This document shows, piece by piece, positions 34,084-43,538 of a stretch of DNA of 51,083 bases. Origin of the DNA: Candidatus Azobacteroides sp. GTDB taxonomy: Bacteria > Bacteroidota > Bacteroidia > Bacteroidales > WRGA01. The notes beneath the pieces were generated by a model, which made no database searches, was not told where the DNA came from, and worked only from the letters and a program-made list of their open reading frames with translations. Every line of letters begins with the position of its first letter. Position 1 is the first letter of the stretch. The stretch covers positions 1 through 51,083 of the forward strand of contig JAJQEC010000001.1 in the NCBI GenBank assembly GCA_021201815.1, written 5' to 3'. The translations under genes and the position numbers were made by a program.

Positions 34084-35374
34084 TATCCATTCTTTTATTT
34101 AAATGGTGTAAAAAAAGGACATCTTTCCAAAAGAGCACCATATCTGCAAAATGCCTGACAAGGTTAAAGAAAACATGGCGGCTTTCCTGCCGGAAGGTAA
34201 AACGTATATTGAACACTATCCTCTTTCATCAAATAAGTTGAATTTCTTTATAGGAAAAATAAACCCACTGGATTTTTTTCTTAAAAAACTTGACTTCGGC
34301 ATATTTATTGATTATATTTGTAAGAAATGGCAGAAGAACAAACCATACAAATGTGGTATATCTTATATATACTGTTATTCCTCCTTTTTGTAAAGAAGGG
34401 GTTCTCTTTATTCTTTCCGGCAGAAGAAAAAGAAAAGAATCTTTTCTTTTTCCAAAAGCAGAATTTTGTCAGGTTCTTTTGTCATGAAATAAATCTTTCA
34501 TCAATGAATACTTCCAACCATGTTCTCATGGGTGGGTATTTTTCACGGATTCCCTTTCTTAAAAGGGCTTTACACAGTCTTTTTAAGAAAAATAGCCTTT
34601 CCTTTTACCACTCGTTGCCGGGTTATTTCCCTTTTTAGTCTGATATAGGCATTTACCGACCGTATTTTTCCGAATAATTTTCCTCATTTTTCCTTAAAAA
34701 GCGCAGCCACTTTTGAAAAAAGCCCATCTGCTTTTCAGAAAAGCGCATCCGCTTCTGTTATGAAAGCACATCCGCTTTTGAAAAAAGTGCATCCGCTTTT
34801 AAAAAAAGCAGATGCGCTTTTTTTAAAACAGAAATATTCTTCATTTTTGAATAAAAAGGCTATTTTTAAACCCCTTCTATTAAAAAATAATTTAATAAAA
34901 ATCTTTTTTTAAAGAGCTTTTGGAAATAAAATATTAATCGAGAGGACCTCAATGAACTGGTAAGATGAATTATTTCAACCTGTCAATTCTGTCACCATAA
35001 CATGGTTCTATTCTAATGCCCATCCTGTACGTTACCATTTAAGATTAATTGTTAAGGATAATTAAAAATTTTATAAAATCAAACAAATTATATAAAAACC
35101 ATGTTCAGTAAATACCGGATTCCATTCGGTTAATAAAAATATAAGATCCATTTTCTTAGTGGATAAAAAAAGAATCGGAAGAGAGAGTACAGGAATTAAT
35201 TACCAGTCTGGAAGCCTTATTAATAAGATCTTGAAAAGAAAAAGAGGGAACAATGATAAGGTAAGCAGCAGTATACATTTTATGGATTTAAAACTTTTTT
35301 CCATAGCATAATTATGGGATATACGTCAGTTAGATTTTTTAATTAATATTTTATTTAAAAATATACTATTCAAT
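34084..35374. other. 1.3-kb gene-free stretch
   Basis: No credible gene on either strand; short frames at 34151-34638 lack family signatures and overlap one another. The stretch holds the repeat array at 34696-34828. The rest is AT-rich filler in which no promoter box for the following gene is clear. Confidence 0.6.
34696..34828. repeat. Array of ~20-24-bp imperfect repeats ending in an inverted unit
   Basis: Five direct copies around the core AAAGCGCATCCGCTTTT begin near 34696, 34716, 34738, 34762 and 34780. The last copy is followed by an inverted one (AAAGCAGATGCGCTTT at 34805-34820). The final pair can form a hairpin with a trailing T run, resembling a terminator. Units differ in length and abut each other, so this is not a CRISPR array. 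Confidence 0.75.
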
Positions 35375-37258
35375 ATGAAGAATAACATCTTACTTTTCGT
35401 TTTTACTTGTTTAATGGCAATAACAACTTCTGTAAGTGCACAGGTTGGTATTAATACGGAGACGCCGCATGTCCTGACGGATCTGGATATTCAGAATATT
35501 GTTGAAAACACGGATACCACTTATAGAGGAATTATGATTCCCAGAATGACGGAAGAAGCCAGGGATGCCATGACAACAGGATTAGCAAACGATGTACTGG
35601 AAGGAGCCAATAGCCTTTTAATATTCAATACCACGGAAAATTGTTATAACTATTATAATGCAACACAATCCAGATGGTTAAGCCTGTGTGGCTCGCTGGG
35701 AGATGCTGAATTTACGGGTACAGCCGATTGTAACAGAATAACCGTATACGGTGAAGGAACGTTTTATGCGAATATTGCGCTGAATACAAACCAATATATC
35801 ACTTTGCCGGTTACTGTTACAAGTCCGGGGAATTATACCATTATTGCTAATTCTAATAATGGATATGGTTTTACAGCTTCCGGTATTTTTCCTGAGGCAG
35901 GAGATTATACGGTAACCCTGCAGGGAATCGGAACTCCTATTGCTGTAGGGATAGACAACATTACATTTATGAACGGACAGACTCCTCTGCTTACGGCTTC
36001 CGGTACGGAAGTATGCACCAAACAACTCGAAATAAAATCAACCATTGTAAATTATATTGTTGATTGTAATAATATAACAGTTACCGGCAACTATATAGCC
36101 GGAGAACCGACTTCTATCGGAGTGCATTATGTGACCATTCCTTTAACCGTTGAAAATGATGGCACAGGAGTAACCATTTCCACAAATACTGTCAATGGGC
36201 TCCGGTTCACCGGTACTGAAAATCTGGTTGCCGGTACCACAACTTCTATACAGCTTAATGCATTAGGTACTCCATTAAGAGCCGGTACCTTCACCTATGT
36301 GTTCACAACTACCGGGGCAACAATTACCACATGTTCATTTACTGTAACCGTAAACACAACGATCGGAACTTTCAATAATCCGGCAAAGAACTGCCTGGCC
36401 ATTTATAATGAAGATTCCAGTCTGCCGGATGGTGAATATTATATACAAAGTGCAATCGGTGAACCCACAAGGACATTCTGTGACATGACAAACGGAGGAT
36501 ATACGCTTATCTGGTCTTATTCGGAGAGAACAGTATATTCAGACAATCAATATGGCGCATACGTAAATCAAAGTATAGGAACATACGAAAGGCAATTAGG
36601 ATTCAGGTATAGTATTCCTTCGGGTGTAGTTACTACGGATGAGCCACTTGAAACCAATATTTTACCTTATCAGAAATTCCGGTTAGCTCAAGCTACGATG
36701 GCATTATTAAAAGAAGAAAACGCAAACTATCACATCCGGATCACTGAAGATCCTACCGATATGACTGATCCTTGGGCTTTACTTAATTTCTTAAGAGTAA
36801 GACCACTAAATAATAATTTTGATTTTATTACTGCTACAAGCGGAGAATATACACAAAATGGGATGGATGTTACCGGAAAAATTCTGGGAAGAGATTATAC
36901 GGTCAATGGGGCTATTAAAAGGTTTAATGGAGCAGTAATTTCTACAAGTGGCGATCCTTCGTTTTATTATTTTCAGGCCGGAAGTTATCCCAGCCATATT
37001 AACTGGGGAGCTGCAGTTAGTTTTACACCCATTACTCCTGCGGGAACAGCAAATGAAACCGCAACGATCCCGGCTTCTGCAAACCTGTTCGGGGTATTCA
37101 GGGCAGCAACTGAAGGAGTTCCGAATCATCATTTCGGAAAATGCGGAGGCAATGCAGGGAGTGAAACAGATTTTACCATTCCGGCCTGTTATCAGGATTT
37201 ATACCCTCATGCCTTTAATAATGGGGAAGGAAGAATCTTACAATGGTTTGTTAAATAA
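35375..37258 (+). CDS. Secreted fibrinogen-like domain protein
   Basis: A 627-residue exported protein. The signal peptide (MKNNILLFVFTCLMAITTSVSA) is followed by a Bacteroidota head region with VGINTETPHV, RGIMIPRMTEEARDAM and LLIFNTTENCYNYYNATQSR, often found at the start of large surface proteins. Residues about 115-335 hold two immunoglobulin-like or beta-sandwich repeats with cysteine-bearing strands (DCNRITVYGEG and DCNNITVTGNY). The C-terminal ~280 residues begin like a fibrinogen C-terminal domain: NCLAIYNEDSSLPDGEYYI, then TFCDMTNGGYTLIWSY. It lacks a T9SS tail. A ligand-binding surface role is inferred. A terminator follows at 37286-37320. Confidence 0.82.
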   Translation: MKNNILLFVFTCLMAITTSVSAQVGINTETPHVLTDLDIQNIVENTDTTYRGIMIPRMTEEARDAMTTGLANDVLEGANSLLIFNTTENCYNYYNATQSRWLSLCGSLGDAEFTGTADCNRITVYGEGTFYANIALNTNQYITLPVTVTSPGNYTIIANSNNGYGFTASGIFPEAGDYTVTLQGIGTPIAVGIDNITFMNGQTPLLTASGTEVCTKQLEIKSTIVNYIVDCNNITVTGNYIAGEPTSIGVHYVTIPLTVENDGTGVTISTNTVNGLRFTGTENLVAGTTTSIQLNALGTPLRAGTFTYVFTTTGATITTCSFTVTVNTTIGTFNNPAKNCLAIYNEDSSLPDGEYYIQSAIGEPTRTFCDMTNGGYTLIWSYSERTVYSDNQYGAYVNQSIGTYERQLGFRYSIPSGVVTTDEPLETNILPYQKFRLAQATMALLKEENANYHIRITEDPTDMTDPWALLNFLRVRPLNNNFDFITATSGEYTQNGMDVTGKILGRDYTVNGAIKRFNGAVISTSGDPSFYYFQAGSYPSHINWGAAVSFTPITPAGTANETATIPASANLFGVFRAATEGVPNHHFGKCGGNAGSETDFTIPACYQDLYPHAFNNGEGRILQWFVK

Positions 37259-37285
37259 TCGGATCAGTCAGTTTATTATATAATG

Positions 37286-37320
37286 AGGAGGTGATTCTAA
37301 TGCATCACCTCTTCTTTACT
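37286..37320 (+). terminator. Terminator after the fibrinogen-like gene
   Basis: A perfect 8-bp stem (GAGGTGAT / ATCACCTC) with an 8-base loop is followed by TTCTTTACTTTAC. The tail is weakly T-rich, so termination may be partial before the gene at 37344. Confidence 0.6.
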
Positions 37321-37343
37321 TTACTCCGTAATCTTACTATTCA

Positions 37344-38486
37344 ATGAAATATCGTTTTGTATTTATTTTAATAATAACCGGGATATTTCCTTTTTCTGCT
37401 ACTTATTCGCAGGAAAAGAATTTTATAATAAGAGGAAAAATAGAGAATCTACATCTTCCGGCGAAAGCATATTTATCTTATAGCTATGAGAATGAATATT
37501 TTCTGGATTCGTGTGAAATAAAAAACGGAAAGTTTGCATTTCATGGAAAGATAGATTATCCGTTGCCTGCAAAGATTATGCTGGATCACGAGGACAGGCA
37601 GAAACAACATGGAAAAGATGTGATGAACTTTTACATGGAACCCGGGGAAATGGTTATTCGGGGAAAAGAATTTATAAAAACAGCCAGCGTATCCGGTTCA
37701 AAAACTCAGGAGCTGGATATGGCGTTTCAGAAACAACTGGAATACATTAAAAGAAAAGCAGATAATATACAAGAAGCATTTATAAAAGCCTCTCCCGAAT
37801 TACAAAACAATGAAATTTTCAGAGATTCGTTGGATAAAGAATTTTATGACCTTGTAAAACAATATAATGATACTGCCATAGATTTTATTGAAACCCATCC
37901 TGAGGAGATGCTCGGTTTATATATGCTTCGTTCGGAACTTACTATCCATCCCGATAATGAGCGGGCATGGCTTGCGTATGAAAGACTGGACAAATCTATC
38001 AAAAATACGGCTCCAGGAAAAGAAGTCTCGGAAATGATTGAGAAAAGCCGGCGTGTGTCTGTCGGTGCATCCGTTCCGGAACTTTGTCTGACGGACCTGC
38101 AGGGGGACATATCCGCATTGTCAGATCTTGAAGGAAAGTATGTCCTTTTATTTTTCTGGTCTCCGGAATGCAACCATTGTGAAAAAGAAATCCCTTATCT
38201 TAATTATATCCATTCACTGTATAAGGACAAAAACCTAGCAATGATCGGAATTGCCATCGAAAGTGAAAGAAGAAGAGCAGACTGGGAACAGCTTATAAAA
38301 GCTAATCAGATGGAATGGCCGCAGGTATCCGATCTGAAACTTTGGGAAAGTGAGCTGGCAAAAGCTTTCAACATAAAAAATGTTCCTTATGTGTATTTAA
38401 CCGACCCACAAGGAAAAATCATTGCAAAAGAAATCTACAGGGAACAACTATTAAGTAAAATAGAATCGTTATTTGCTTTAGAATGA
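37344..38486 (+). CDS. TlpA-like thioredoxin-fold lipoprotein-family protein with DUF4369
   Basis: A 380-residue exported thiol-disulfide protein. The signal peptide (MKYRFVFILIITGIFPFSATYS) is followed by a DUF4369-like beta domain (about 25-120, FIIRGKIENLHLPAKAYLSY). A helical linker comes next, then a thioredoxin-fold domain of the AhpC/TSA-TlpA type from about 240. The active site is CNHC in FFWSPECNHCEKEIPYL, and the cis-proline lies in NIKNVPYVYLTD. Such proteins act in periplasmic redox or cytochrome maturation and are abundant in Bacteroidales. The gene lies 85 bases after the fibrinogen-like gene; co-transcription is uncertain. Confidence 0.9.
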   Translation: MKYRFVFILIITGIFPFSATYSQEKNFIIRGKIENLHLPAKAYLSYSYENEYFLDSCEIKNGKFAFHGKIDYPLPAKIMLDHEDRQKQHGKDVMNFYMEPGEMVIRGKEFIKTASVSGSKTQELDMAFQKQLEYIKRKADNIQEAFIKASPELQNNEIFRDSLDKEFYDLVKQYNDTAIDFIETHPEEMLGLYMLRSELTIHPDNERAWLAYERLDKSIKNTAPGKEVSEMIEKSRRVSVGASVPELCLTDLQGDISALSDLEGKYVLLFFWSPECNHCEKEIPYLNYIHSLYKDKNLAMIGIAIESERRRADWEQLIKANQMEWPQVSDLKLWESELAKAFNIKNVPYVYLTDPQGKIIAKEIYREQLLSKIESLFALE

Positions 38487-38640
38487 AATTTGCTTCTTTT
38501 TGCATGTTCCATTAAAAAAAAGAATCCGCGTAACAATCCCATATTCTGACAGAAAACTTTATATAGGCATATAGAAATAACAGGAGGACTGCCAAAGATT
38601 TCCGGAAGTTTTGTACAAAAGGATAAAACCCGTTATTTAT

Positions 38641-39420
38641 TCATTTAAAAAACTTACTTTCTCCGATACCAAACAAAGCAAAATCATAGAGGGTAGGGTC
38701 TTCCTCATTGAAAGTTTTTAATTTTCCGGTAAGCTCTTCGACTGCTTTCCGGTCATTTTGTTTCCGGTTTAATAAACCAAGTTGCCGGGAAATATTACTC
38801 ACATGTACATCCAACGGAATTAGTAATTCAGAAGCAGGGATTTTATCCCATAAACCCATATCTACAATTCCATCATTTCGTATCAGCCATTTTAACACCA
38901 GGTGAAGACGTTTGCAGGCGGATGCATCCGGATTGGAGATGTGTTTGAGGCTCTTAGCATCATACTCCTGATTGGCTTCCCGTATCAAATTACGAAATCT
39001 CCTGATGCCTTCCCATATTTTATCGTCTGTGGAAAGAGAGGAAGAAAATACCAATTCACAACTTTCATATTGCCGGTAAATAGCGTGTAACCCTCTACAT
39101 ATATAGGCCATATCCTCTTCGAAAAAGGTCCGGTGAATATTTGCTGTAGCAAGTTTTTCATATCCTTTTCCCATAATATAATCGTACGGAGACATTCCCA
39201 TTATATCATGCATCCGGGAAGCTGACTTAATGATCAGGCTACGTTTCCCCCAGGTAATGGTGGCTGTCAAGAAGGCGGAAACTTCAATGTCCTGTCTGAG
39301 CGTATATTTCCGTGGAAACTGAATCGGATCGGTTTCAATAAATTCAGGTGTATTGAAACGGGCTGCCATTGTATCGAGCAGTTCTTTTATTTCTTCTTCG
39401 GAATATATTTCTTCTTTCAT
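38641..39420 (-). CDS. TIGR02757 (DUF2400) family protein
   Basis: A 259-residue cytoplasmic protein of a conserved Bacteroidota family of unknown function. Seen family features: FNTPEFIETDPIQFPRKY near the N-terminus, EVSAFLTATITWGKRSLIIK, and SNPDASACKRLHLVLKWLIR with IPLDVHVSNISRQLGL near the C-terminus. The layout recalls helix-hairpin-helix DNA glycosylases, since HVSNISRQLGLLNRKQNDRK is in the right place, but catalytic function is unproven. It is a single gene, convergent with the thioredoxin gene. Confidence 0.85.
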   Translation of the reverse strand: MKEEIYSEEEIKELLDTMAARFNTPEFIETDPIQFPRKYTLRQDIEVSAFLTATITWGKRSLIIKSASRMHDIMGMSPYDYIMGKGYEKLATANIHRTFFEEDMAYICRGLHAIYRQYESCELVFSSSLSTDDKIWEGIRRFRNLIREANQEYDAKSLKHISNPDASACKRLHLVLKWLIRNDGIVDMGLWDKIPASELLIPLDVHVSNISRQLGLLNRKQNDRKAVEELTGKLKTFNEEDPTLYDFALFGIGESKFFK

Positions 39421-39606
39421 AGAAGTAAAACGTCATTTTATATTTTGTATTGTAATCTTCGGCTAAAAAGGATAAAACAGACAGGATAATACTCAGTCTG
39501 TCCTCTATTAAACAGCTATTTTATTTTATTAAAAAATGAAAATCTTATAATGTGTTAACGTACACACTTTTTTCTTTCCGGGATTATTTCCGGGTAAAAT
39601 AATTCT

Positions 39607-39614
39607 TATATTTG
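39607..39614 (+). promoter_or_regulatory. -7 promoter box of the Gfo/Idh/MocA-DUF1080 operon
   Basis: TATATTTG matches TAnnTTTG and ends 55 bases before the first start codon of the five-gene operon. Confidence 0.55.
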
Positions 39615-39669
39615 CCCCTGCATCGATTATGGTTGTGTCCATTAAAAACGAATTAAACCTCATCTATAC

Positions 39670-40959
39670 ATGAATGAAAAACTCATCAACAGGCGTGTTT
39701 TTCTGAAAAACGCAGGACTTGCAGGTGCCGGTATCTTATTGGCTTCCAGCCTATGGTTGTCCGTCTTTTCTGAAACAAATCATACGACAAAAGAGGAAGT
39801 AAAAATAGGAATTATCGGTCCCGGTTCAAGGGGACAGCTTCTTATGTCTTTTCTTAAAGAAAATCCCAAAGTCCGTATCGTAGCCCTCAGTGATATATAT
39901 CAACCTTCCATTGACCAGGGGAGGGCTCTGGCTCCTGAAGCAAAACTATATAAAGATTACAGAAAGTTATTGGAAGACAAAGAAGTGGATGCTGTCATCA
40001 TTGCCACGCCGTTGAATACTCACTTTCAAATTGCAATGGACGCATTTGACGCAGGCAAGGACGTTTTTTGTGAAAAATGCCTCGGATATACGATAAAAGA
40101 ATGTTTCCGGATGTATAACAAGCATCTGGAAACAGGAAAGATATTTTTCTCCGGACAACAGCGTCTTTTTGATCTCCGGTATATAAAAGCCATGGAGATG
40201 ATCCATGCAGGGAGGTTCGGAGATATTAATGCAATCCGTACCTTCTGGTTCCGGAACGGCGACTGGCGACGGGAAGTTCCTTCTCCGGAAATTGAACGAC
40301 ATATTAACTGGCGACTTTATAAGGAATATTCAAAAGGCCTGATGACAGAGTTGGCATGCCATCAGCTACAAATCGGAAGCTGGGCATTGCAGGACCTTCC
40401 GGAAAAGGTAATGGGACACGGGTCCATCACTTACTGGAAAGACGGCCGGGAAGTATATGATAACGTGAGCTGTATTTACGTGTTTGAAAACGGGGTCAAA
40501 ATGACATTCGATTCTGTCATATCCAATAAATTTTATGGGCTGGAAGAACAAATACTCGGTCATCTCGGAACCGTAGAGCCTGAAAAAGGAAAATTCTTTT
40601 ATGAAACGGTTCCTCCGGCACCCGGTTTTTTGCAGATGTTCGACGATATACAAAACAAATTGTTTGACACTCTTCCATTTGCCGGGACAAGCTGGGAGGC
40701 AGAGACGGCCAAAGAGAAAAACGGGGAGTATATTCTTGGCAAACGACCGGAAGGAGACGGGACAAAGGAACTGCTGGATGCTTTTGTCGAAGCTTCTATT
40801 ACACAAAAACAACCCCTGCATATCGCAGAGGAAGGCTATTATGCCAGCGCGTTATGCCTGCTCGGACATCAGGCGATTGAAGAAGAAAGAAGGGTTTATT
40901 TTCCGGACCGGTATAAAATTGACTATCTCAACCACAAAAGACAAGCGGAAGTATTATGA
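39670..40959 (+). CDS. Gfo/Idh/MocA family oxidoreductase, Tat-exported
   Basis: A 429-residue NAD(P)-dependent oxidoreductase of the glucose-fructose oxidoreductase family. The N-terminus NRRVFLKNAGLAGAGILLAS is a twin-arginine signal, so the folded enzyme is exported with its cofactor. The Rossmann motif is GIIGPGSRGQLL. The family's EKP active-site motif reads EKC here (FCEKCLGYTIKE), an unusual replacement of the proline, while the catalytic lysine remains. The substrate-side domain continues with WFRNGDWRREVPSPEI. It is first in an operon with a membrane protein (4-base overlap), an ApbE-like protein, a second Gfo/Idh/MocA enzyme and a DUF1080 protein. Oxidation of a sugar to a 3-keto form is the family-based inference. 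Confidence 0.9.
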   Translation: MNEKLINRRVFLKNAGLAGAGILLASSLWLSVFSETNHTTKEEVKIGIIGPGSRGQLLMSFLKENPKVRIVALSDIYQPSIDQGRALAPEAKLYKDYRKLLEDKEVDAVIIATPLNTHFQIAMDAFDAGKDVFCEKCLGYTIKECFRMYNKHLETGKIFFSGQQRLFDLRYIKAMEMIHAGRFGDINAIRTFWFRNGDWRREVPSPEIERHINWRLYKEYSKGLMTELACHQLQIGSWALQDLPEKVMGHGSITYWKDGREVYDNVSCIYVFENGVKMTFDSVISNKFYGLEEQILGHLGTVEPEKGKFFYETVPPAPGFLQMFDDIQNKLFDTLPFAGTSWEAETAKEKNGEYILGKRPEGDGTKELLDAFVEASITQKQPLHIAEEGYYASALCLLGHQAIEEERRVYFPDRYKIDYLNHKRQAEVL

Positions 40960-41198
40960 AGGACACAATCATTACAGCAAAAAGAAAGAAAACAGAGATA
41001 ATTACCTTCGGAGTATGCTTTATTCTGGCAAATCTGCTTAATCTGTATTCAATTATAACTTACCGGACCTCTTTCGGAGAATTATTTACCTCTCTGGGGT
41101 ATGTACTGGTAGCCACAGTGATTATTTATATAGTGTGGTGCATCCTGAGGTTTTTATTTTATTCTATTCGTCATCTTTCTTCCGGTCGCAAAAAATAA
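40956..41198 (+). CDS. Small membrane protein with two transmembrane segments
   Basis: An 80-residue protein whose start codon overlaps the stop of the preceding gene (ATGA). Two hydrophobic segments (about 16-34 and 46-68) are separated by a short polar loop, with positive charges at both ends (KRKKTE and RHLSSGRKK). Close families are not recognised. Translational coupling to the oxidoreductase and position before an ApbE-like gene suggest a membrane partner of the pathway. Confidence 0.75.
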   Translation: MKDTIITAKRKKTEIITFGVCFILANLLNLYSIITYRTSFGELFTSLGYVLVATVIIYIVWCILRFLFYSIRHLSSGRKK

Positions 41199-41218
41199 TA
41201 TTCATCTGATTCCCGGAT

Positions 41219-42046
41219 ATGCAAACGCTTTATAAAGCAATAAACGAAAAAAACGGATTATTATATACCTGGTTCGAAGCCATGCATACCCGTATGGATA
41301 TCCTGCTTTGCGGATGTAGTAAAAAGGAAGGAGAGCATCTTGCCGGACTTATTTATAAAGAAATAAAACAATTAGAGGAAATGGCTGATTTTTATAATAA
41401 AGACAGCGAGTTATATAAACTGAATACCTCTGCCAATCAACATCCGGTCAGGTTAAGCATGGATCTTTTCACGATGATAGATGATTGTATTGTGCATAGT
41501 AAAAGGAATGAGGGATGTTTTGATATAACCGTACAATCACATAATTATAATAAAACCACCCTTTCCACCATCCGGCTTTGCAGGGAAGAGCATGCTGTTT
41601 TTTACACCCGCCGGGGCGTACGGATAGATCTTTCCGGGTATGTAAAAGGATATGCACTGGACAAAGTAGTCGATATTCTTAAAAGGGAAGGACAGGAAAA
41701 CGCATTGATAAATATGGGAAACAGTTCTGTGTTTGCTATGGGAAATCATCCCTATGGAGACGGATGGAAAATAAGCACCACATTGGCCGGAAATAAAGAA
41801 GAAGGGAAAAGTATAGTGCTTCATAATAATTGCCTGACCACATCAGACAACCATACAAAAGAACGAAAACATATTATTTCTCCGTCTACCGGCAACTATC
41901 TGGAAGGATTCGGATACATATCGGTTTTAACGGACAGGGGCACAACCGGGGAAATTTTGTCTACTGCTTTGTTAGTAGCTGACCCTTCACAAAGGGAAAA
42001 GATAAAGAAGAATTATGAATTTGAGATAGGATACGAAATTAAATAA
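41219..42046 (+). CDS. ApbE-like FAD:protein FMN transferase (divergent)
   Basis: A 275-residue protein of the ApbE family, which attaches FMN to a threonine of target proteins using FAD. Recognisable are DLSGYVKGYALDKVVDIL (family DLGGIAKGYAVD), LINMGNSSVFAMG (family NLGGD), RKHIISPSTGNYL (family HIIDPRTG) and the Mg-binding end TTGEILSTALLVAD. Several usual glycine and aspartate positions are changed (NLGGD is NMGNS, and TADALSTA is TGEILSTA). No N-terminal signal peptide is seen. No flavin-accepting target is evident in the operon, so it may have a different substrate or be impaired. Confidence 0.82.
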   Translation: MQTLYKAINEKNGLLYTWFEAMHTRMDILLCGCSKKEGEHLAGLIYKEIKQLEEMADFYNKDSELYKLNTSANQHPVRLSMDLFTMIDDCIVHSKRNEGCFDITVQSHNYNKTTLSTIRLCREEHAVFYTRRGVRIDLSGYVKGYALDKVVDILKREGQENALINMGNSSVFAMGNHPYGDGWKISTTLAGNKEEGKSIVLHNNCLTTSDNHTKERKHIISPSTGNYLEGFGYISVLTDRGTTGEILSTALLVADPSQREKIKKNYEFEIGYEIK

Positions 42047-42079
42047 TCACACAACATCAATCATGAATTAACTAAAACT

Positions 42080-43513
42080 ATGGTTACACGAAGAAAATTC
42101 TTAAAGACCGCAGGACTGGCTACCGCAGGGCTGGCTTTTAGCGGTATGGGAGCCGTTGCTTCAACAACAAATGCCCCGAAGGTTTCTAAAGCGGGAGCCA
42201 ACGGAAAAGTAAATCTTGCCTGTATCGGCATTGGAAACAGAGGTGCGGAAATTATGCGGGATTTTGAGAAAACAGGTCTTGCAAATGTCGTAGCGCTTTG
42301 TGATGTAGACATGGGTGCAGAACATACGCAGGAAATGATGACTAACTATCCGAATGCAAAAAGGTTTAAGGATTTCCGGGATATGTTTGACAAGATGGGT
42401 GACCAGATTGAAGCTGTTTCCGTGGGTGTACCCGACCATGCTCATTTTGTAATTTCCATCCATGCCATGTCATTGGGAAAGCATGTATATGTAGAAAAGC
42501 CCATGGCCCGCACATTCTACGAAGCCGAACTGATGATCCGAGCAGCAAAAAAGTTTCCGAATGTCGTTACACAGGTTGGAAATCAGGGTCATTCCGAAGC
42601 AAATTACTTCCAGTTCAAAGCATGGACGGAAGCCGGAATTATAAAAGATGTCACTGAGGTAACCGCACATATGAATTCTCCCCGCAGATGGCACGGATGG
42701 GATCCCGGCATTTATAAATATCCCGACGCACAGCCGATCCCCGGTACGCTTGACTGGGATACCTGGTTAATGAACGCGCCCTATCATGATTATAATGAAA
42801 AATATCATTATGGGAACTGGCGGTGTTGGTATGATTTCGGAATGGGTGCACTGGGAGACTGGGGAGCGCATATTCTTGATACGGTTCATGAATTTCTGGA
42901 TCTGGGTCTTCCGTATGAGATCGATCCGGTAATGCTGGAAGGTCATAACGATTACTTTTTCCCGATGTCTTCGACCCTTCTTTTCCGCTTTCCAAGAAGA
43001 AAGGACATGCCTGCGGTAGATATAACATGGTATGATGGAGTTACAAACATTCCGCCTATTCCTGCCGGATACGGGATATCCGATCTTGATCCGAATATTC
43101 CGACAGTAGCAGGAAGTAAAATTCAGGCTTCACAACTTAATCCCGGAAAAATAATCTATAGTAAAGACCTGATTTTTAAAGGAGGTTCACATGGCAGTAC
43201 GTTATCCATTATTCCGGAGGAGAAAGCAAAAGAAATGGCTTCTAAACTTCCGGAAGTTCCGGAAAGCACTTCCAATCATTATGCCAACTTCCTGCTGGCA
43301 TGTATGGGAGAAGAAAAAACACGTTCTCCTTTTGAGATACATGGTCCGTTGAGCCAGGTATTCTCCCTGGGTGTAATGGCACAACGCCTGAATACAAAGA
43401 TTATATTTGACCGGAATACCAAACAGGTGGTTAATAACGCGTTTGCCAATGCCATGTTAAGTGGTATTCCACCAAGAAAAGGATGGGAAGACTATTACAG
43501 AGTTATCGTATAA
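42080..43513 (+). CDS. Gfo/Idh/MocA family oxidoreductase, Tat-exported
   Basis: A 477-residue exported dehydrogenase. The twin-arginine leader is [20 protein letters not shown]. The nucleotide-binding motif is [13 protein letters not shown], and the active-site motif is canonical here ([16 protein letters not shown]), in contrast to the operon's first enzyme. Further family landmarks are [31 protein letters not shown] and [16 protein letters not shown]. Related exported enzymes in Bacteroidales oxidise glycosides at C3 so that a DUF1080 partner can cleave the 3-keto-glycoside. The DUF1080 gene is 25 bases downstream. Confidence 0.92.
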   Translation: MVTRRKFLKTAGLATAGLAFSGMGAVASTTNAPKVSKAGANGKVNLACIGIGNRGAEIMRDFEKTGLANVVALCDVDMGAEHTQEMMTNYPNAKRFKDFRDMFDKMGDQIEAVSVGVPDHAHFVISIHAMSLGKHVYVEKPMARTFYEAELMIRAAKKFPNVVTQVGNQGHSEANYFQFKAWTEAGIIKDVTEVTAHMNSPRRWHGWDPGIYKYPDAQPIPGTLDWDTWLMNAPYHDYNEKYHYGNWRCWYDFGMGALGDWGAHILDTVHEFLDLGLPYEIDPVMLEGHNDYFFPMSSTLLFRFPRRKDMPAVDITWYDGVTNIPPIPAGYGISDLDPNIPTVAGSKIQASQLNPGKIIYSKDLIFKGGSHGSTLSIIPEEKAKEMASKLPEVPESTSNHYANFLLACMGEEKTRSPFEIHGPLSQVFSLGVMAQRLNTKIIFDRNTKQVVNNAFANAMLSGIPPRKGWEDYYRVIV

Positions 43514-43538
43514 ACACAACCCCAATTTTATAAATAAA

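Noticed and set aside
34151-34638. Small genes of 65-103 residues
   Set aside because: The frames overlap one another, lack recognisable features and have no promoter or conserved start. They look like chance frames in AT-rich DNA.
34696-34828. CRISPR array
   Set aside because: Units vary in length, have no unique spacers, and the last one is inverted.
43461-43538. Earlier start for the DUF1080 protein
   Set aside because: It would overlap the upstream gene by 53 bases and put 26 residues in front of a clear signal peptide.
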